From positions 4,853,501 through 4,917,500 of the forward strand of contig NC_060018.1 of assembly GCF_021134715.1 (NCBI RefSeq): a DNA stretch of 64,000 bases. Direction: 5' to 3'. Position numbers and translations under genes: made by a program. The notes under the pieces were generated by a model that was not told where the DNA came from, did not search any database, and was given only the letters and a program-made list of their open reading frames with translations. Source of the stretch: Daphnia pulex (lineage: Eukaryota > Arthropoda > Branchiopoda > Diplostraca > Daphniidae). Positions within the stretch are counted from its first letter, which is position 1. Every line of letters begins with the position of its first letter. Below are positions 1 through 10,006 of this stretch, one piece after another.

Positions 1-760
1 TGTTTAGTATTACTCTTCCCCGAGTTACACAATCACAACGGAGGTGGTGGTGTACTTCGTAGCCAAATAACACAGCTGCTCCTTCCTACTAAATTGAACT
101 ACAATACTACATCGAGACTCCAGTTTACTACACCAGAACCTACGCTACATCTAACTACTACACTTAAACTACTGCAATCTTCTTCGTAGCATCAGTTCGC
201 ATTCATTGGGTAAATATTTTGTTTTACCTAAAATTATGTTAAAATGTCAAATGATATTGCATATTATGGACAGTTTTTTTTTTCTAGTAAATTATGGTGA
301 AATGTTGCTTTTGGATGTTACAACGTTGATGGTTGGGTCAACAATTAGTGGACCGATAACTGGGGATATGGCGAATATTAAAGCACAACACATCCATCTT
401 GTTAATCAGTATCAGCCAACACATCTCCAGCTTACTTATTCATCACCAGTTTGCAATCATAGGTAAATATTCTGTTTTCTCCATGGAATTATGAATTAAC
501 TTTTCCTTTTTAATTGTATCCTCATTATTGCATTTTAATGTTCAAATTATTTATTATAAAATTTTATGTTGTGCTGTTCATTTCATATTCATTTATTTTT
601 TTTTATTTTTTTTTTTTATAGAATACTGCTATTCTGATTGTTCAAATTCTACGCCAACCAACCTCCAGAATATAACACTGCAAGTTTTACTGGTCCAGTA
701 AAAATTCGCCAGGTTACAAATACTTCCTCAACGTCCAAATACTACATTATTTATGGTAAA
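1..760 (+). pseudogene. Broken Tyr/Thr-rich secreted-protein gene copy (+ strand)
   Basis: Fragments of the same family found on the opposite strand from 2.4 to 7.4 kb. Near 10-200 the + strand gives pieces such as YYSSPSYTITTE and runs of Thr-Thr codons, interrupted by stops. At 281-285 a TTCTAG acceptor precedes a signal-peptide-like exon reading VNYGEMLLLDV and then GSTISGP, with no YYT repeats after it. The exon-1 module seen in the - strand copies (ATCATGG followed by GTAAAT) is present near 455-466, but the ATG has become ATA. A third block (about 640-750) reads QPPEYNTASFTGPV and then SKYYIIYG before a GT. No continuous reading frame joins the blocks, so this copy looks dead. Its orientation is opposite to all other copies. 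The family's function is unknown to me; the composition suggests a secreted structural (cuticle or matrix) protein. Confidence 0.55.
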
Positions 761-808
761 AATATTACACTACATTTTGAAATGTTATCTGAATTGAATT
801 TATTGGTT

Positions 809-2140
809 AGAAAGAAAAAAGATGATAGAAAGAAAAAAGATGATAGAAAGAAAAAAGATGATTGATAGAAAGAAAAAAGATGATTGATAGAAAGAAAAAA
901 GATGATTGATAGAAAGAAAAAAGATGATTGATAGAAAGAAAAAAGATGATTGATAGAAAGAAAAAAGATGATTGATAGAAAGAAAAAAGATGATAGAAAG
1001 AAAAAAGATGATAGAAAGAAAAAAGATGATAGAAAGAAAAAAGATGATAGAAAGAAAAAAGATGATAGAAAGAAAAAAGATGATAGAAAGAAAAAAGATG
1101 ATAGAAAGAAAAAAGATGATAGAAAGAAAAAAGATGATAGAAAGAAAAAAGATGATAGAAAGAAAAAAGATGATAGAAAGAAAAAAGATGATAGAAAGAA
1201 AAAAGATGATAGAAAGAAAAAAGATGATAGAAAGAAAAAAGATGATAGAAAGAAAAAAGATGATAGAAAGAAAAAAGATGATAGAAAGAAAAAAGATGAT
1301 AGAAAGAAAAAAGATGATAGAAAGAAAAAAGATGATAGAAAGAAAAAAGATGATAGAAAGAAAAAAGATGATAGAAAGAAAAAAGATGATAGAAAGAAAA
1401 AAGATGATAGAAAGAAAAAAGATGATAGAAAGAAAAAAGATGATAGAAAGAAAAAAGATGATAGAAAGAAAAAAGATGATAGAAAGAAAAAAGATGATAG
1501 AAAGAAAAAAGATGATAGAAAGAAAAAAGATGATAGAAAGAAAAAAGATGATAGAAAGAAAAAAGATGATAGAAAGAAAAAAGATGATAGAAAGAAAAAA
1601 GATGATAGAAAGAAAAAAGATGATAGAAAGAAAAAAGATGATAGAAAGAAAAAAGATGATAGAAAGAAAAAAGATGATAGAAAGAAAAAAGATGATAGAA
1701 AGAAAAAAGATGATAGAATGAAAAAAGATGATAGAATGAAAAAAGATGATAGAATGAAAAAAGATGATAGAATGAAAAAAGATGATAGAATGAAAAAAGA
1801 TGATAGAATGAAAAAAGATGATAGAAAGAAAAAAGATGATAGAAAGAAAAAAGATGATAGAAAGAAAAAAGATGATAGAAAGAAAAAAGATGATAGAAAG
1901 AAAAAAGATGATAGAAAGAAAAAAGATGATAGAATGAAAAAAGATGATAGAATGAAAAAAGATGATAGAATGAAAAAAGATGATAGAATGAAAAAAGATG
2001 ATAGAATGAAAAAAGATGATAGAATGAAAAAAGATGATAGAATGAAAAAAGATGATAGAATGAAAAAAGATGATAGAATGAAAAAAGATGATAGAATGAA
2101 AAAAGATGATAGAATGAAAAAAGATGATAGAATGAAAAAA
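809..2140. repeat. 18-bp purine-rich minisatellite, with 22-bp variant units
   Basis: Tandem array of the 18-mer GATGATAGAAAGAAAAAA. The first units are followed by a short run of 22-bp units that carry an extra TTGA (GATGATTGATAG...). About 40 near-identical 18-mers then run to about 1715. After that a single-base variant (AGAATG for AGAAAG) comes in blocks: 6 variant units, 6 standard units and 12 variant units. A decayed tail continues to about 2180. Because the unit is a multiple of three, several frames are open on both strands. These frames are repeat translations (KKDDRK and similar) and should not be read as genes. The array sits in what would be an intron of the + strand copy, between oppositely oriented members of the Tyr/Thr-rich family. 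Confidence 0.97.
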
Positions 2141-2379
2141 ATGAAAACAGAAAAGATAAGAATGAAAACAGAAAAGATAAAATGTAAGGAATTAAAAAAA
2201 AACAATAATAAATAGAAACATGAAAAAAGAGAGTGTTTTGTCATACTAAATTACGATAGACAATGAGAAATGAAATAGAATTGAGTCACGATTTGAAATA
2301 ATAAATCTATTCATATTTACTCATGTTTACGTACTGATTTCGTACGAAGAAGAATACAGTTGGTGACAGTAGTAGTAGT

Positions 2380-3158
2380 AAGCTGGGGCAGCGTATGTTG
2401 CAGTGTGGCACTTAAGTGTTGAAAATGTGTGTGCACATAATTGCAGTATTCGACCATGATGTAATAAGTTGAAGCCTCGGTGCAATTCCTAAAAATTAAA
2501 AATATATACGTTAATATTCAACAACTGGCATAATAACAATTTAAACAAAAGAAAGATTTTTAAACATTTGCAAAAGAAAGTAGGAGATAGCAAAATATAT
2601 AACATAGCAAATATAAGACACGACGATGCAATAAATTATACAGTAAACAATTCACGAACGATAAACGAGAGATAATTGAATCACGACTAAAAATAAACAT
2701 GAAATAATTACCAATGATAAAAGTCCGATCCAATACGACGAAGAAGACAGTTGGTGACAAGTGGTGGTAGTAGTAGTAAGCTGGGGCAGCGTACGTTGCA
2801 TGCAGGTAGCACATGGACGCTTCGGTGAAGTATTCGACAGCTTTAGTGGTGTTATAAGTTGAAACCTCGGTGCAGTACCTGGACGCAAAATAGTAATTGG
2901 GAGCATCAGTATAGTAAGTTTTAGCAGCGTAGGTTGTAATGTAATAAAATACTTTGTTGCTTTGGTGGTGTAGTATTTGGGAGCATCAGTGTAGTACTTG
3001 GGCGCTTTGGTGATACAACTTAGGGCAGAGTAATAGTTTGACGCTATAGTTGACTAAAAATAAAAATTTATACATTAATAGTCAATAACTAGCATATTCA
3101 CAAATAGAATAAAGAAGGATTGATAAAACTGTATGTAATAAACATAATATTTACCCAT
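2380..3158 (-). pseudogene. Tyr/Thr-rich secreted-protein copy A (decayed)
   Basis: A start-codon exon module lies at 3156-3158 (ATG followed by GGTAAAT). After an intron with an AG near 3054, exon 2 begins VNYSVKLLLC, a signal-peptide-like stretch. The reading frame is then lost by small indels. Good family repeats continue in shifted frames: YYTDAPKYYTTKA near 2960-3000, and TYAAKTYYTDAPNYY and ATYAAPAYYYY between about 2930 and 2770. The 3' end runs directly into a second degraded start module near 2712 (ATTGGTAATT where others have ATGGGTAAAT), and another YAAP-type fragment follows near 2380-2400. No intact ORF remains. Confidence 0.55.
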
Positions 3159-3249
3159 AACTGCGAATTGGTTAAACGATGAACAATCCAGTTGGTGACA
3201 ATTAGTCCGCCGCAGTTGTTACCGTGTCGGAGATCCTCATTCGAATGAT

Positions 3250-3798
3250 TCCTATCGCACTTTCTCTCCTTTTACGACTTTTTTTAAACTACTCCTTTTA
3301 CGCAGAGTAATACTTCGGGGAGCCGGTGTAGTAGCTCGGGGGAGCGTAAGTTGTAGTGAAGTATTTGGGTGGTTTGGTGTTGTTGTAATTAGGGACCTTG
3401 GTGTAGTAGGCAGGGGCAGCATACGTAGTTTTGTAGTATTCCGGCTCTTTGGGTGATGTAGCTCGGTGGAGAGAATACTTGGAAGCTCGGTGTAGTATCT
3501 CGGGGCACCATAAGTTTCGGTGTAATATTCTGAAGCATTAGTGGAGTAGTAACCAGTTGTTGCGTATGTTGTTGTTGTGTAGTAAGGCGGTGGCGTTGTG
3601 GTTTGGTATCCGCCATATCCAGGAGACATTGCTACACCAGTGGTCGACCCAGCCTTAAACGATACAACAAACCAACCATCAGTAAAACCGCCATCTTTTC
3701 AATTAAACAATAAACATTTTAAAAATTAACTGATCACATCAACAATCAGAAATAAGAGATTTTATGCACAACTCGAAATGAAAATTATATTTACCCAT
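3250..3798 (-). pseudogene. Tyr/Thr-rich secreted-protein copy B (frameshifted)
   Basis: The start module is at 3796-3798. Exon 2 (from about 3689 down) keeps AGSTTGVAMSPGYGGYQTTT, followed by PPPYYTTTTYATTGYYST and YYTETYGAPRYYTE. This is the best-preserved N-terminal half in the array. At about 3480-3490 the frame shifts. After the shift the repeat continues in another frame as EPEYYKTTYAAPAYYTK, then KPPKYFTTTYAPPSYYTG, and ends near 3305 with an in-frame TAA. The signal peptide is also damaged compared with the VNYGVVLLL form of other copies. I call it a pseudogene, or less likely an assembly error. The family's role is unknown. Confidence 0.55.
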
Positions 3799-3844
3799 GA
3801 TTAGGAACCGATTTAAAACGATGAAGAAGGCAGTTGGTGACAAA

Positions 3845-4455
3845 TAGTGCGCTGCAGTAGGTTGCAGTGTAGTACTTGGACGCTTCGGTGTAGTATTCAA
3901 CTGCTTTGGTGGTGTAATAAGTTGGAGCCTCGGTATAGTAGCTGTGACAGAATAGTAATTTGAAGCATCAGTATGGTAAGCTGTAAAAGTGTAGATTTTA
4001 GTGTAACGTTAAGGTTGTACCTTAGTGCTTTGGTGGTGTAGAACTTGGAAGACTCAGTGTAGTACCCAGGCGCTTACGTGATGTAACTCGGGGTAGAGTA
4101 ATACTTCGGTGTAGTAGCTAGGGGGCAGCGTAAGTTTTCGTGTTGTACCTTGGAGCCTTGGTGGTGTAGTACTTAGGAGCCTCAGTGTAGTAGGTAGTGA
4201 TGCGTATGTTGACGTTAGTGTGGCGCATGGCGACGACGTGGTGGTCTGTTCTTTCGCTGCTGTTACTCGGTATTCACCATACCCAGGAAACATCAGTACA
4301 TGGTCAACCCAGCCATCAACAATACAACACCCGACAGCAGCAGCAGCACGACGCCATGATTAACTAGACAATATATTTAAACGTTAATTAACCAAAAATC
4401 AATAGTAGACTAAATATTACAAAACTCCATGTAGAGAAACGGAATATTTACCCAT
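3845..4455 (-). pseudogene. Tyr/Thr-rich secreted-protein copy C (promoter kept, body broken)
   Basis: The start module ATGG/GTAAAT is at 4453-4455, with a TATA box about 110 bp upstream. Exon 2 follows a CTAG acceptor near 4365 and reads VNHGVVLLLLSGVVLLMAG, a good signal peptide. It then meets a TGA stop near 4290. Downstream, MFPGYGEYRVT restarts the conserved SPGYGGY motif in another frame, and PSYYTEV-type repeats appear in yet other frames. The sequence near 3840 merges into the 5' UTR of copy B. Several independent indels make this a pseudogene, even though the promoter and first exon look usable. Confidence 0.5.
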
Positions 4456-4565
4456 GGTTGAGAACTGGTAACGCGATGAAGAAGGCAGTTGGTGGAGGTA
4501 GTGCACTGCAGTTGTTGCCGTGTCGGTGATGCTCACTCAACTGATGTGTATGACCTTTTCTCTCT

Positions 4566-4573
4566 CCTTTTAT
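4566..4573 (-). promoter_or_regulatory. TATA box of copy C
   Basis: The - strand reads TATAAAAG, about 110 bp upstream of the copy C start codon. The same TATA context (CGTATAAAAGGAG) recurs upstream of the 7299 start module, so it is a conserved part of the repeated unit. Confidence 0.6.
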
Positions 4574-4599
4574 ACGATTTTTTTCTCACCCTCACCTCT

Positions 4600-4765
4600 A
4601 AAGCCTTGCGGGTGTTGCAACTGCTTAATTATAATGAAACACACCCCTTTCTCACCTAATATCTACACCACTGCATGACACGTTCTACGTAATGATCTCC
4701 GTGACCTTCGAGTGAAAATTTTGTCTTTTGCAGGTTGACGTTGCTGGGGATGGGGACACAATTCT
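4600..4765. repeat. Promoter-flanking repeat, copy 1 of 4
   Basis: The core AAGCCTTGCGG (then a TTGTACCTGCTTGATAATG-like stretch), CACCCAACCTCTACACC, GCATGACACGTTTTACG and ATGATCTCCGTGACCTTCGAG occurs four times: here (diverged), near 6828-6930, near 7454-7630 and near 7660-7820. Copies 1-3 lie just upstream of a TATA-bearing start module, so this is the conserved 5' flank of the duplicated gene unit. Copy 4 has lost its gene. Confidence 0.7.
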
Positions 4766-4779
4766 TCCTTTTTTTCTAA

Positions 4780-5244
4780 TTTTAGTAAGTTGGAGCCTCG
4801 GTGTAGTAACTGAAGCAGAGTAGTACTTGAGTTTCGATCGGTCTCGATATAGTAGGTTGGGGCAGCACACGCAGTTGTGTAGTACTCAGTTGCTTTGGGG
4901 GTGTAATAGATAGGAGCTCCGGTTTGGTGAGCTGGGGCAACGTAGGTTGTAGTGTAGGACCTCCAGGACCTCGGTGAAGTACTCGGGTTCGGGGCAGAAT
5001 AATACTTCGTGGCTGTGGTGTAGTAGTTCGAGGCAGCGTAAGGTGTGGTGTAACATTCGGTGGTTGCCTTGTAGGTGTAGTATTTGAAGACAACAATCAA
5101 GAACAGAACGACTCTATAGTTTATAATAAATAATTATAAAAACATTAATAAATAGTATGTACAATAATATGCAATAATTGGCATATAATTGAAAAAGGGA
5201 GAGTTGATTCATAATTCCATGGAGAAAATAGAAAATTTACCCAT
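4780..5244 (-). pseudogene. Tyr/Thr-rich secreted-protein copy D
   Basis: The start module is at 5242-5244. Exon 2 begins NYRVVLFLIVVFKYYTYKA near 5120 and continues for about 80 codons with YYTTPYAAS-like, TTYVAPAHQTGAPIYYT and TTACAAPTYYIET repeats. This is the longest uninterrupted stretch in the array. The acceptor normally seen before the signal peptide (CTAG before TAAATTAT) is missing: TTATTATAAAC stands there. A frameshift near 4835 moves the repeat to another frame (YYSASVTTPRLQLTK). A cryptic CTATAG acceptor a few bases into the exon might still be used. Probably inactive. Confidence 0.5.
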
Positions 5245-5264
5245 GATTGCAAAAATTGGTGATG

Positions 5265-5500
5265 AATAGGTAAGCTGGAGATGCGTTGGTTGATATTGAG
5301 TAACAAGACGGATATGTTGTGCTTTAATATCCGCCATACCCAGGAGACATATGTACACCAGTTGTTGACCCAGCCATCGATGATCCAACATCCAACAGCA
5401 GCATGACGCCATAATTTAGTAGACATTAAATAATCTGAGCATAAAAAGTTGGGTTAATTCACAATTCTATATATAAAAAAAAAACAATATATTTACCCAT
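5265..5500 (-). pseudogene. Tyr/Thr-rich secreted-protein copy E (truncated)
   Basis: The start module is at 5498-5500. Exon 2 (from about 5424) reads NYGVMLLLDVGSSMAGSTTG, then HMSPGYGGY, then a TAA stop at the point where copy B continues with QTTT. The splice acceptor has also changed from CTAG to CTAC. The segment runs straight into the 5' UTR and start module of copy D, so the repeat body has been deleted. The + strand fragment at 281-466 shares this truncated structure (MANIKAQHI in another frame corresponds to MADIKAQHI here). The two are therefore sister copies in opposite orientation. Confidence 0.5.
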
Positions 5501-5599
5501 GATTGAGAACTGGTGGTAAGAAGATTGCCGTTGGTGACAAATAGTGCACTGCATTTGTTGTTGCCATGTTGGAGATAATCATTCGACTTATTTTTTCGC

Positions 5600-6461
5600 C
5601 TTTCTCTTCGTAATCGACTAGACAATAAATAATTTGGGTTTTCTTTAGTGTTATAGTCAGGAGCACTGGTAGAAGCTTGGAGAATACTTGGGTTAGTACG
5701 TGTGTTAGAACAGGTGTAGTAAACTGGAGCAGCATACGCGGTTGTGTAATATTCCGACCTTCTCGCTGTAGTACTTGGAGTTGGAGCCTGGGTGTAGTAC
5801 CTGAAGCAGAGTAATACTTGGGAGTCTCGGTGTAGTAGGTTGAGGCAGCACACGTAGTCGTGCTCAGGTGATTCGTTGATGTAGTACTTGGGAGCCACGG
5901 TGTAGTGAGCTGGGGCAACGTAGGTTGTAGTGTAGTACTCCAGGACCTCGGTGAAGTACTCGGGCTCGGGGCAGAATAATACTTCGGGGCTGTGGTGTAG
6001 TAGCTCGAGGCAGCATAAGGTGTGGTGTAACATTCTGTAGCCTTGGAGGTGTAGTACTTGGTGGCTTCTGTATAGTATTCAGCAGCTTTGGTGGTATAGT
6101 GAGTTGGAGCCTCGGTGTACTGGTGTAGTAACTGAAGCAGAGTAATACTTGGGAGTCACGGTTTAGCAGGTTGGGGCGTGTATAACTTCGGTGCCTTGGT
6201 GGTGTAGTACTTGGAAGCCATGGTGTAGTACTCCGGCGTAGTACATTGGTGATACAGCTCGGGGCAGCATAAATTGTAGTAAAATTTTATGGAGCCTCGG
6301 TGGTGAAGTTCTTCAGGACAACAATCAACAGCAGCACGACGCCATAATTTACTAGACAATAAATAATTTGAACATAAATATCCAACAACTGGCTTATAAT
6401 AATAACAGAAAAAGTGTAAGTTGATTCACAACTCCATGTAGAAAACAGAAATTTTACCCAT
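5600..6461 (-). pseudogene. Tyr/Thr-rich secreted-protein copy F
   Basis: The start module is at 6459-6461. A canonical GTCTAG acceptor near 6350 leads into VNYGVVLLLIVVLKNFTTEA and then a TAA stop (CCATAA) near 6290. The repeat body continues in shifting frames to about 5640: EPEYFTEVLEYYTTTYVAPA, then HYTVAPKYYINESPEHDY, RRSEYYTTAYAAPVYYT and SAPDYNTKENPNYLL. At the 3' end it runs into the 5' UTR of copy E. A premature stop and at least two frame changes make it a pseudogene, although several blocks are well conserved. Confidence 0.5.
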
Positions 6462-6554
6462 GAGTGCAAACTGGTGATACGACGAAGAATGCAGATGACA
6501 AATACCGGAGTGCATATCAGTTGTTGTCGTGTCGGAGATGATCACCCAACTGAT

Positions 6555-6680
6555 TCTTTCGCCTTTTCTCTCCTTATATACAACTAGACAATAAACAATT
6601 TCGACATTAGTATTTAAAAACTGGCATGTCAAGAAATGAGAAATTGATACAAAAATACAAGATAAAGAATATTTACTCAT
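6555..6680 (-). pseudogene. Start-exon module G with its body deleted
   Basis: A start module (ATGAGTAAAT) is at 6678-6680. It is followed by the intron and a GTCTAG acceptor near 6590. Immediately after that acceptor comes TTGTATATAAGGAGAG, which is the promoter/UTR of copy F. The coding exon has been lost by fusion of neighbouring units. Confidence 0.4.
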
Positions 6681-6794
6681 GATTACGAACTAATTACGCA
6701 ATGAAGAATCCAGTTGGTGAAAAAAAGTGCACAGCAGTTGTTGCCGTGTCGGAGATGCTCACTCAACTAATTTCAAACGCCTTTCCTCTCTCCT

Positions 6795-6800
6795 TATATA
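6795..6800 (-). promoter_or_regulatory. TATA-like box upstream of module G
   Basis: The - strand reads TATATAAGG in the same position and context as the TATA boxes at 4566 and 7417, about 115 bp upstream of the start module at 6680. Confidence 0.45.
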
Positions 6801-6827
6801 CGACTTTTCCTCACCCCGATTCATCTC

Positions 6828-6930
6828 TCAAGCCTTGCGGCTATTGTACCTGCTTGATAATGCCGCATCACGTGAAATTCTAACCCAACCTCTACACCAT
6901 CGCATGACAGTTTTACGTATGGCCTTCAAC
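6828..6930. repeat. Promoter-flanking repeat, copy 2 of 4
   Basis: Same segment as at 4600 and 7454: AAGCCTTGCGGCTATTGTAC, then CTGCTTGATAATG, AACCTCTACACCATCGCATG and ACAGTTTTACG. Confidence 0.7.
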
Positions 6931-7296
6931 CAAATTCATAGGAAATGATGCTGTTCAATTATTTTAATTAACGAAACATTTCCCCGAAAGATCCATTTAG
7001 AATTTATGGTCGTACATATTTAACTAACAGAATACTACAATTAATTTTAAGACTAGAAAGGAAGATAACTTTAAGAATAAAGGAAGATGAAACAAAAAAC
7101 ACGTGGTTTTCACAAATGGTGACAAGACACGATGTCACTAACTTGAAGGCATCGCTGCTTAATGCGCCTAGGTATTTCATTATTGATTGCCTTATCACGT
7201 TATTGATATGTCTATATTCAATATTAACTAGCATATAAACTAATAGTAAAAAGTAGTAACAATACGAAACTCCATAAAAAACATTGAATATTTACC

Positions 7297-7424
7297 CATG
7301 ATTGCGAATTGGTTGTACGATGAGATGAAGGAGGCACTTGGTGATAGACAGTGCGCTACGGTTGTTGCCGGGTCAGAGATGCTCACTCGACTAATTTCTG
7401 TCGCCTTTTCTCTCTCCTTTTATA
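7297..7424 (-). promoter_or_regulatory. Start module H with TATA promoter, no coding body seen
   Basis: ATG followed by GGTAAAT lies at 7297-7299, with the family 5' UTR (CAGTGCGCTACGG region) upstream and TATAAAAG on the - strand at 7417-7424. Downstream on the - strand (7290 to about 6950) I see no VNYGVVLLL exon and no YYT repeats. This is an orphan promoter plus first exon. Confidence 0.45.
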
Positions 7425-7453
7425 CGATTTTTTTCTCATACTGATCCACATCT

Positions 7454-7820
7454 TAAGCCTTGCGGATATTGTACCTGCTTGATAATGGTGCAACACGTGT
7501 CGTCCTCACCCAACCTCTCTGCCGTCGCATGACACGTTTTACGAAATGATCTCCGTGACCTTCGAGCGTCAAGAAAATGCAAACTGGCCATTCTTTCTAC
7601 AGGTAGACGTTGCGGGGGATGGGTCTACAAAAACCAATATCAAAATGAATATCAAAAGGCTGAGCCTTGCGGCTATTGTACCTGCTTGATAATGATTCAA
7701 CACGTCCAATTCTCACCCAACCTCTACACCACCGCATTGACAGTTTTACGTAATGTTCCCCGCGACCTTCAAGCGTGAAGGACATGCAAACTGGCAGGTC
7801 CGTCTGCAGGTTGAACTCTA
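7454..7820. repeat. Promoter-flanking repeat, copies 3 and 4 of 4
   Basis: Two tandem copies, at about 7454-7630 and 7660-7820. They share GCCTTGCGG, TATTGTACCTGCTTGATAAT, CTCACCCAACCTCT, TTTTACG, ATGCAAACTGGC and CTGCAGGT-like ends. They form the outer edge of the duplicated array. Confidence 0.7.
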
Positions 7821-7829
7821 CAATGGTAA

Positions 7830-10006
7830 TTAAAAAATAATTAATAAACATTGCGTCAGTTTGAACATGTTGAAAATATACCTAAATTTAAACATTCTAA
7901 AGTAACGTACTAGTGTACGACTCTTTTTAACACACATTTTACATAGACTTAAATGTAAGCAATATACTAATCTACTGGATTTATCGTAAAAGTACATAAT
8001 ACAACTCAGATTACCTGATTACCTGTTCTCATCACATTTTTGTCTTGCAATAGAGACCCTCTCAAAGAAGCATCTTCATGACACGGCAGCGATCACGTGG
8101 AGAAAGGCAAAAAAAATCTTCGGCATGCTTTCACAAAATAAATTGAAGTAGATTAAGAAATGGATCTTTCGAAAAGTCAAAACTCTCACGATTAACTAAA
8201 AATGCCTAAGAATAGTTCACTTCCGATTAAGCTTGGTCGAATGGCGTGGGAATACATCATCACTTTTAAAATGTAAAAAAGAAAAACACCGTCAAGACGC
8301 AACAGCTGCAATACGTGTCCATCCATTGCCTCAAAGGCAAATGGGCAAATTAGAGAATGAATAAGAGAATGAATTAGAGAATGAAGATGGACTAGGCTAG
8401 GCAATTGCAATTCTTTAGAAAAGAAACATGTACCAAAATGGAACAAACGCATAAACACATTTGCATTAGCTAATAAAGGCCATAAAGGCCTAATACACAG
8501 GTAACGCGCAAAGCATAGCATTGCCATTTTCAGTTCTGCAATTAAAAACGTTGACATCTGGCATCTCTGAATTGCAAAGAGCCACATCAGCTAAAACGGC
8601 AAAGTCCGACTGTGAACTGTGGATACGAAATTTAAAAATGTTTAGCTCAACGGCTAATTTTTTAAGTGATTATAACATATTGCGTTAGAATCTTGAAAAA
8701 GGAAAATTTCCAGATCCGAGACCGACCTGACAAGGTTATAGATTGCCTATCATTAAAAAATCACGTCACTTCAGCACACCTTCTTGTATACTTCCTTTGC
8801 TTGGAAGCTAGATTTGGAAAGCAATGGAAATTTCGGAATTTCGTCCCTCACGAAGACAATCGCACCACCTGGGGCTGGAGGACATAATTTTACTTTAGTC
8901 ACCTACTGACACTGACAGCCCAGCCAACAGATTCCTCCACAATACCAAGTGGCAACTTCCTTGCCGGAGCATTCTGTTCCTTCAACTAGAATTCCCGATA
9001 GCAACCAATAGCAACACTATATTTCGACCTTGGCTGGAGAGACATCAAATATTTATTTAAAAACCTAAATCTTCACTGCAGTCACTAGTCGATCTTCCAT
9101 CTGTCACTGTCAACACAAATGTTCTATCAACTTAGGTTTTTAAGCTAGAATTGCTGTCTACTAGAGTTGCTATCCAATCCAATTCAGTTACCAATCCTGA
9201 AGATCATATGGGTGTATGGGTGGAAAGATTAGCGGTTGTGACACCACATAACGAATCCAGCAAATTGTAGTTGCAGTAGAAGAAATTCTAAACTGCTTTG
9301 CGGTAATTGTTTAAAATCTTTTCAAAGGGAAAAATATAATAAAAAGGAAAAGTTCAATTAGTCAAATAACAATCAACCATCATTGGCATTTCAGTAATGG
9401 AATGATGGAATTTAGTTGTGTCGGAAATAAATAAACATACTACGGGTGACAAGGGTGACACGTATCACTCAGAAATGTTACTAACGTAAAAGACGATCAA
9501 ATCAACTACCGTAATAGCTCTAAAATTCCAGATTGAATAGAATTTGTATTTTTCTACCTTAATTTGACCGAAAATAAAGGATTATGTTCGATTCTAGTCG
9601 GTTGCATGCTACAAGGACGTTTTCATTTAAATGCAAAATAAGACTAACAATCAACAAAAGCCAGAGAAGCAAGTGAAACGTGCTATTAAAAAATCGTGCA
9701 TGTTGCGCATTTTCAATACAAGGCCTTTCACGTTCCAAATTTAAATAAATTGGACTCTTACTTTCTATTTTCAACTCTCTAAATCCACTCAAATGAAAAT
9801 AGCTGGCGCTTTATCTGGGTTTTTGAGATTCTATAATAAACCCACGTGACGCTACTATCTGAGAAGTTTTTCTTTCGCAAGGGGCTAGGAATAAAGATAC
9901 TATAGAACCAACCACTTCCATCGCCCTCGTCAGTATCTGTTTAGCTGTTGCTGAAGAAAGCGGCAGCGCTAACTTTGCTTCTAGGTTTTATTAAGAAAAC
10001 GGCAAG
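7830..10006. other. Gene-poor spacer
   Basis: AT-rich sequence with only short ORFs, none recognisable. There is a small AGAGAATGA-type direct repeat near 8352-8385. No RNA gene or mobile element was recognised. The last 150 bp should hold the ENPP-A promoter; a TCAGT initiator-like motif occurs near 9929. Confidence 0.4.

Noticed and set aside
751..2244. Long open frames on both strands (about 500 and 420 codons) of Ser/Phe or Lys/Asp repeats
   Set aside because: They are translations of the 18-bp minisatellite, whose unit is a multiple of three. No start context, splice signals or non-repeat coding sequence support a gene.
2380..7424. An intact gene within the Tyr/Thr-rich array
   Set aside because: Each copy was followed from its start module. 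All meet a stop, a lost acceptor or a frame change before a full repeat domain is completed.
8192..8887. ORFs of 131 (-) and 73 (+) codons in the spacer before ENPP-A
   Set aside because: No recognisable domain, no family repeat and no splice context; AT-rich chance frames fit as well.
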